From Planctomycetota bacterium (lineage in GTDB: Bacteria; Planctomycetota; Planctomycetia; Gemmatales; Gemmataceae), in contig JACQFG010000121.1 of assembly GCA_016200155.1 (NCBI GenBank), positions 1-10,555 of the forward strand: a stretch of 10,555 bases of DNA, read 5' to 3'. The position numbers and the translations under genes are program-made. The notes below the pieces were generated by a model. The model worked only from the letters and a program-made list of their open reading frames with translations, made no database searches and had not been told where the DNA came from. Of this stretch, positions 6,571 to 10,555 are shown in pieces; the stretch's first letter is position 1; the number at the start of each line of letters is the position of its first letter.

Positions 6571-7374
6571 TCAACCGCTCTCGATATGCCGCACCATTTC
6601 CGGCGGCAAACAAACGACCTCGCCCGCGGCAGATTCAAGTTGCAAGCCGCCAAACGCTGCCTCCAGCAATCGGCCATGATGGCGGTGCTGGACGCATTCG
6701 ACCACCACCGCTTGACCAACCAGGCCGAGCCGCTCTTTCCAGGGCGTTTCGATCGCGGCGAGATCGCCGGTGACCAGGTGGTGATAGCGTTGGTCGAGCT
6801 GGCCGATCAAATTCCGGGCGACATCCTCAGACGTAAGTGATTTTCCGCTGATACTCCCCAGCGAGGCCGCGTCGGGCAAGCCGGCTTGCTCGAAAAGCTC
6901 GGCCGATTGCGTGACATTGAGTCCGATACCGACGACGCTGGCGAGCGGGAAGTCGGCCATGCCCGTGGTGCGCTGTTCGATGAGGATGCCGCAGACTTTC
7001 TTGCCGTGAATGAGCACGTCATTGGGCCACTTGATGCGCGCATCGAGTTCGGTGAGATGGGTAATCGTTTCGCAGACCGCCACGGCAGCCCACGCCGTCA
7101 GCAGGACCGGGCGACGCAATTCCGGCGGTGGGAACAGCAACACCGACAGGAGCACGCTGCTACCGGCCGGCGCCTGCCAGCTTCGGCCGTACTGCCCGCG
7201 CCCCGCGGACTGCTCGCGGGCCAAGATCACCAACCCGTGTTGCGTCGGGTCATTGCTGAGCGACAGGGCCAGCGCGTTGGTGCTGTCGAGGCAGTTGTGG
7301 ATGGAGACCTGCCGGCCGAGATGGTCGGTGTCAAGAGCCCAAATGTTGTCCGGCATCGGCCTCGGCATCGTCAT
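6571..7374 (-). CDS. birA: Biotin--[acetyl-CoA carboxylase] ligase
   Basis: The 267-residue enzyme activates biotin with ATP and attaches it to the biotin carrier protein of acetyl-CoA carboxylase or other biotin enzymes. Visible motifs: DSTN (30-33), the adenylate-loop motif GRGQYGRSW (58-66; Gln where E. coli has Arg), KWPNDV (115-120), KKVCGILIE (125-133), GIGLNV (149-154), and a C-terminal SH3-like BPL_C segment from about 215. There is no N-terminal helix-turn-helix, so it is the ligase-only type and should not act as a biotin repressor. The ATG at 7374 overlaps the upstream TGA as ATGA, which fixes the start; a frame extending to 7650 only shadows the upstream gene. nadC, its frequent neighbour, lies one gene upstream. 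Confidence 0.94.
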   Translation of the reverse strand: MTMPRPMPDNIWALDTDHLGRQVSIHNCLDSTNALALSLSNDPTQHGLVILAREQSAGRGQYGRSWQAPAGSSVLLSVLLFPPPELRRPVLLTAWAAVAVCETITHLTELDARIKWPNDVLIHGKKVCGILIEQRTTGMADFPLASVVGIGLNVTQSAELFEQAGLPDAASLGSISGKSLTSEDVARNLIGQLDQRYHHLVTGDLAAIETPWKERLGLVGQAVVVECVQHRHHGRLLEAAFGGLQLESAAGEVVCLPPEMVRHIESG

Positions 7375-8084
7375 GGTTGATCCGGATCGATGCCCATCGC
7401 ACGCAGCTTCTCGGCGAGCTTGGCGGCGCGGTGCTTTTCCTGCTCGGCGCGTTCTGATCCCGTCGGAATCGGCTTGCCCTGCTGATCGCACCAGCGCAGC
7501 CAACGATTGTCCCACGTTTCGTAAGCGCCCTTCCAGACCATGATCCCCAGGCCGACCAACGGCATCCAAGCGTCTTTTTCCTTGTATTTGCCGCGGTGCA
7601 AATGATAACAATAAAGTTGCTGTTTGCTCAAGAACTCGGCAGGATCCCAAACCACGTAGTACGGGATGCGAAGCGCGGCATAAAGCTGCCGCTTGCTGTC
7701 GAGTTCCTCGCCTTCGGTATTGGAAACGATTTCGAAGACCGTTTCCGGCATCTTCTTGTGGACGGCGTAAAAGTAGGACCGGTTCCGTTTCAAACGCTGG
7801 TCGCCGAGTTGCACATCCAGACTCAGGAGAACATCGGGAACGACAGGGGGTTCGTTCGGAGAATAAAACAAGCCGACGTTGGCCATGGCCGCAAAGGTTC
7901 GGCCGTCGCCGGGGCCCGGCCAGGAGTCATACAAGCTGGACGTCAACAGCCGCATCTGTTTTTCGGAGAATATGCCGTCCACGGGTTTGCCGTCCTCCGT
8001 GATGAGGTCGTCGAAGTTCGGCCAACTTTCGGGCGGGATCAAGGATGGCGTGACGGACACCGGCGGTGGAGGCATGGATGCCAT
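7371..8084 (-). CDS. Uma2 family (DUF820) PD-(D/E)xK-type protein
   Basis: The 237-residue protein has the Uma2/DUF820 core: FAAMANVGLFYSPNEPPVVP leading into PDVLLSLDV (Asp84), then MPETVFEIVSNTEGEE with Glu118, Lys131 in LDSKRQLYAA, and IPYYVVWDP. These positions match the PD-(D/E)xK nuclease-like arrangement of the family. Biological roles of Uma2 proteins are largely untested; they are expanded in cyanobacteria and planctomycetes. A charged C-terminal helix (ERAEQEKHRAAKLAEKL) is common in this subfamily. The start is set by AGGAGGTGA just before ATG 8084, an almost perfect anti-16S match. A sigma70-like promoter lies 37 bases or more upstream (8121-8149). The stop overlaps birA by ATGA, so expression is likely coupled. 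Confidence 0.88.
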   Translation of the reverse strand: MASMPPPPVSVTPSLIPPESWPNFDDLITEDGKPVDGIFSEKQMRLLTSSLYDSWPGPGDGRTFAAMANVGLFYSPNEPPVVPDVLLSLDVQLGDQRLKRNRSYFYAVHKKMPETVFEIVSNTEGEELDSKRQLYAALRIPYYVVWDPAEFLSKQQLYCYHLHRGKYKEKDAWMPLVGLGIMVWKGAYETWDNRWLRWCDQQGKPIPTGSERAEQEKHRAAKLAEKLRAMGIDPDQP

Positions 8085-8120
8085 GCTTCACCTCCTTCGA
8101 AGACATAGATTTCCCAGCAT

Positions 8121-8149
8121 ATTATAATCCATCAGGGTTCGTAGTCCAA
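8121..8149 (-). promoter_or_regulatory. Sigma70-type promoter for the Uma2-birA pair
   Basis: On the minus strand, TTGGAC (8149-8144) is followed by a 17-base spacer and TATAAT (8126-8121), a 5/6 plus 6/6 match to the consensus at ideal spacing. The -35 box and part of the spacer lie inside the nadC 3' end, and the nadC stop (8134-8132) falls within the spacer. The predicted transcript would start near 8114, about 30 bases before the ATG at 8084. Confidence 0.6.
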
Positions 8150-9037
8150 GGCGATATCCAGCGCCGGCGCCGAGTGGGTGATCGCCCCGACGCTGATGCG
8201 ATCGACTCCGGTCTCCGCAATCAAGCGCACCGTTTGCAGATTGACGCCGCCGGACGCTTCTAGTTGAATCCCCGAGGCAACGTGATTCCGACGCTGGACC
8301 GCCTCACGCATCATGTCAGGCGTCATGTTATCGAGCAGGATGATATCGGGGCGACCGGCCAGCGCGTCGTCCAGTTGTTCCAGTGTCTGGACCTCGATCT
8401 CGATCGGCAGTGCCGTGCCGAGTTTGTCCAGGCGAGGCTGTTGCCGAGCATGTCGGAGCAACAGGGGAATGCTCTGGCGGAATCGGCTCAGCGCGAAGGC
8501 GAGATGGTTGTCCTTGATGAGCACGCCGTCGTGCAGCCCCATGCGATGGTTGGTCCCGCCGCCTTGGCGAACTGCGTACTTCGCCAGCAGACGCCAGCCG
8601 GGCAGCGTTTTTCGCGTGTCAAGGATTTTCACTGGTAACCCGGCGACGGCGTCGACGAACCGGCGCGTCAGGCTCGCGATGCCGCTGAGATGTTGCAGGA
8701 AATTGAGGGCAGTGCGTTCCCCGGCGAGCAGCAGATTCATCGGGCCATGCACCGTCGCGATCGGCGTCTTCGCGGGCACGGAAGCGCCGTCCTCGATCAG
8801 GCGCTCGATGCGAAATTCTTTGGCCAGGTGGCCGAACACGAGTTCCATGGCCGGCAGCCCCGCAATGACTCCGGCGGACCGCGCCACGAATCGGCCGGTT
8901 CCTTCGAAGCCGGCGGGAATGAAGAACAGGCTGGTGAGGTCGCCGCGCCATGCCGCTTCGCCGCCGAGATCCTCGCCAAAGGCGAGGTCGATCAATCGGC
9001 AGCAGGCGGCAGTCTCGGCAGGGGTAAATACGCTCAT
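8132..9037 (-). CDS. nadC: Quinolinate phosphoribosyltransferase (decarboxylating)
   Basis: The 301-residue enzyme converts quinolinate and PRPP to nicotinate mononucleotide, CO2 and pyrophosphate, a step in de novo NAD synthesis in the cytoplasm (EC 2.4.2.19). Motifs in family order: RGDLTS (31-36), ERTALNFLQHLSGIA (107-121), DTRKTLPGWR (140-149), KYAVRQGGGTNHRMGL (153-168), IKDNH (174-178), EIEVQT (213-218), LLDN (234-237), LEASGGV (259-265) and GVDRISVGAITHS (277-289). The length is normal. A GGGGGAG sequence about 10 bases before ATG 9037 serves as ribosome-binding site. The gene starts 18 bases after the upstream membrane-protein gene, so it is probably in the same transcript. Confidence 0.95.
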   Translation of the reverse strand: MSVFTPAETAACCRLIDLAFGEDLGGEAAWRGDLTSLFFIPAGFEGTGRFVARSAGVIAGLPAMELVFGHLAKEFRIERLIEDGASVPAKTPIATVHGPMNLLLAGERTALNFLQHLSGIASLTRRFVDAVAGLPVKILDTRKTLPGWRLLAKYAVRQGGGTNHRMGLHDGVLIKDNHLAFALSRFRQSIPLLLRHARQQPRLDKLGTALPIEIEVQTLEQLDDALAGRPDIILLDNMTPDMMREAVQRRNHVASGIQLEASGGVNLQTVRLIAETGVDRISVGAITHSAPALDIALDYEP

Positions 9038-9055
9038 GCCACAATCTCTCCCCCA

Positions 9056-9862
9056 TTATTGAAACTTTGAATTATGGCGGAGCACTCCATATAGGGGCGG
9101 CCCTGCAATCTCGGAGCGCTGAACGAAATCAACTGCTAGACGAGTCACGTTGTTCCCCTCAAACTCAATTTCCCAAACACGAAAAGTCCCGGCGAGTTGG
9201 TTTGCCCCCCGGCCCTTACCGGAAAAGGAAAGGCCGGGCGAGTTGCCGTTGAACGGGAATCGTTTGGCGCCAATATACTCGCCAACTACCAGCGGATCTT
9301 TGCCCGCCGCCGACACATTGAACATCCAACCATCAACCATGACGCGGACTCCACGGAAATCCTTTGCCACCGTCCATTGCGGATTGAGATACGCATAGGT
9401 CTTTCCCTGCCCGATAAAATCGCCCGCGGAACTATCCAGGTGGAGGTAGTTGGTCGCCGCCACACTCGGAGGCGGCTGCTCGAAACGGTTGTTCTTCATG
9501 GCGCCGAGGGCAACCCGCCAAAATTCGGCATTGTTGTTGGGCTTGGGCTCCTTCGGATTCGCTTCGGGATCTTTCTTTTTTTGAATCCCTTTGTCCTGGG
9601 GTGCGTCATCCTTGGCCACCACCACAACGGGATCATTTGGCTTGGGAGAAAACAAGAAGTACGCTCCCACGCCCGTCAGCACGCAGGTAAAAAGAATCAC
9701 CACCGCAACCACGGGCACCGCGATCATGAGAATGAGCGGTAGGTTGCTGGAGCTTTTCTTGACGGTCCGACGGCGAGGAGTATCCTCGGCGTCTTCCGAA
9801 CGCCTGGCAGAAATCGGGCGTGTCGGTTTGTCCGAAAACGCGTCATCGTTGTTATTCGACAT
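9056..9862 (-). CDS. Single-pass membrane protein with an extracytoplasmic beta domain
   Basis: The 268-residue protein starts at ATG 9862, with GGAGG six bases upstream. The first 40 residues are hydrophilic and basic near the membrane (RRRTVKK). One hydrophobic segment spans about 41-72 (LPLILMIAVPVVAVVILF), followed by a Lys/Pro/Asn-rich linker at 73-112 (KKKDPEANPKEPKPNN). The rest (about 130-268) is a compact beta-rich domain, predicted outside the cytoplasm. It resembles a domain I recall from secreted bacterial proteins: AGDFIGQGKTY, GEYIGAKRFPF, PGLSFSGKGRG, TFRVWEIEFEGN, DFVQRSE and PPLYGVLRHNS. No enzymatic motif is seen and the role is unknown. The domain identification rests on memory of motif spacing and is moderate. 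Confidence 0.85.
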   Translation of the reverse strand: MSNNNDDAFSDKPTRPISARRSEDAEDTPRRRTVKKSSSNLPLILMIAVPVVAVVILFTCVLTGVGAYFLFSPKPNDPVVVVAKDDAPQDKGIQKKKDPEANPKEPKPNNNAEFWRVALGAMKNNRFEQPPPSVAATNYLHLDSSAGDFIGQGKTYAYLNPQWTVAKDFRGVRVMVDGWMFNVSAAGKDPLVVGEYIGAKRFPFNGNSPGLSFSGKGRGANQLAGTFRVWEIEFEGNNVTRLAVDFVQRSEIAGPPLYGVLRHNSKFQ

Positions 9863-9984
9863 GGCGATCCTCCAATCGGCAGGCCGTACTTGGATGTCGA
9901 TGAGTCAGGCAGCGGCGATGTTGTCCAGGTCGCGAGGTTTGGTAATTCTCAGAATATTTAGGTCCGCGTTGACGGCGGGCGTTG

Positions 9985-10555
9985 CTATTTGAAGAACTCC
10001 ACCGCGTTGCGAAACAGCCGCATGCCATCGCCTTCCGGCGCGAGACCGAGCCGCGTCCACTGCGGATGCTGCGTAGGCAGCACGTGACGCTCCGGGTGCG
10101 GCATCAAGCCGAGCACGCGACCTGTCGGATCGCAGACTCCCGCGATATCGCCTTGCGAGCCGTTCGGATTGATCGGAAACTGCCCCGGTTGTCCGTTGGC
10201 ATCAACATAGCGCAGCACCGCTTGCCCCGACTGGATCAGTCCCTTCAATCTCCATTCCTGGGAGCATACGAAATTTCCCTCGCCGTGGGCGATGGGCAGG
10301 TGTAGCCGTTGATAGCCCTTCAGGAACGGACATTTCCCCGGCGTCGCTTCGAGATGAATCCAGCGATCCTCGAACTTGCCAGCTGCGTTGTGGGCGAGCG
10401 TGGCGACCGGACCTTCGTCGAGATCGGGCGGGACGATGAGCCCGGCCTTCAGCAATACCTGAAAACCGTTGCAGATGCCGAGGATGAGCCGTTCGCGATC
10501 ACGGAATTCGCGCATCACATCGCCAAGGAAGTGTTGCAGCTGAACGGCGAGAATC
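9985..10555 (-). CDS. purQ: Phosphoribosylformylglycinamidine synthase, glutaminase subunit (N-terminus beyond window)
   Basis: The frame is open from the right edge to TAG 9987-9985, giving 189 residues of the C-terminal part; the N-terminal region (GTNCD, GGFSYGD type motifs) would lie outside. The class I glutamine amidotransferase nucleophile is in LILGICNGFQ (Cys codon 10473-10471), and the catalytic His-Glu pair in GLMPHPERH. APEGDGMRLFRNAVEFFK is a natural PurQ C-terminus. PurQ releases ammonia from glutamine for PurL in the fourth step of purine synthesis. An ATG at 10515 is internal: the frame continues upstream with ILAVQLQHFLGDVMREF, normal family sequence. It could be the C-terminal domain of a fused PurL; the missing upstream sequence would decide. 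The 122 bases to the next gene (9863-9984) hold no gene I can support. Confidence 0.93.
   Translation of the reverse strand, partial: ILAVQLQHFLGDVMREFRDRERLILGICNGFQVLLKAGLIVPPDLDEGPVATLAHNAAGKFEDRWIHLEATPGKCPFLKGYQRLHLPIAHGEGNFVCSQEWRLKGLIQSGQAVLRYVDANGQPGQFPINPNGSQGDIAGVCDPTGRVLGLMPHPERHVLPTQHPQWTRLGLAPEGDGMRLFRNAVEFFK

Noticed and set aside
5421..6719. Minus-strand open frame of 432 codons
   Set aside because: Antisense to the DUF21/CBS gene, whose motifs and ribosome-binding site are clear. The product is histidine/arginine-rich without motifs.
7375..7650. N-terminal extension of birA to 7650
   Set aside because: It overlaps the Uma2 gene in another frame and is arginine-rich. The ATGA junction gives a standard start.

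Overview
The window looks like a planctomycete (Planctomycetota) chromosome fragment. Evidence: a secreted PSCyt1-DUF1549-DUF1553 protein with a Tat-exported DUF1501 protein downstream, a pairing typical of that phylum; an Uma2-family protein; and short dispersed palindromic repeats of a kind I associate with planctomycete genomes. I see no tRNA, rRNA, CRISPR array, insertion sequence or phage gene.

Left block (1-5119, all minus strand, read right to left). A 979-residue secreted cytochrome-like protein with an internal PA14-type domain is followed by two overlapping or closely spaced small unknown genes (1816-2163, 1542-1835), then a basic coiled-coil small protein and a possible RelE/ParE-like small protein (1152-1409, 836-1150). 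A DUF1501 gene then starts directly after the last stop codon and runs off the left edge. In planctomycetes the DUF1549/DUF1553 and DUF1501 genes usually sit next to each other, so the four small genes look like a cargo insertion that kept the operon's direction.

Centre (5120-5423). This 304-bp divergent intergenic region holds a large imperfect palindrome (about 113-129 bp), a candidate -10 box and a short repeat next to the start of the following gene. That gene, on the plus strand (5424-6569), is a DUF21/CNNM plus CBS-pair membrane protein (HlyC/CorC family) without the usual C-terminal CorC domain. It converges on birA with a single base between the two stop codons.

Right block (6571-10555, all minus strand). 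Read right to left: purQ (5' end outside the window), a single-pass membrane protein with an extracytoplasmic domain, nadC, an Uma2-family gene, and birA. nadC (NAD synthesis) and birA (biotin attachment) are often neighbours in bacteria. Here an Uma2 gene lies between them, with a strong sigma70-like promoter whose -35 box is inside the nadC 3' end, a near-perfect Shine-Dalgarno, and an ATGA overlap coupling it to birA.

No clearly new multi-gene defence or metabolic system is evident. The best leads are the small-gene cargo at 836-2163, a dispersed repeat that appears to have become coding sequence inside the DUF1553 domain, the palindromic element at 5159-5287, and the Uma2 insertion.
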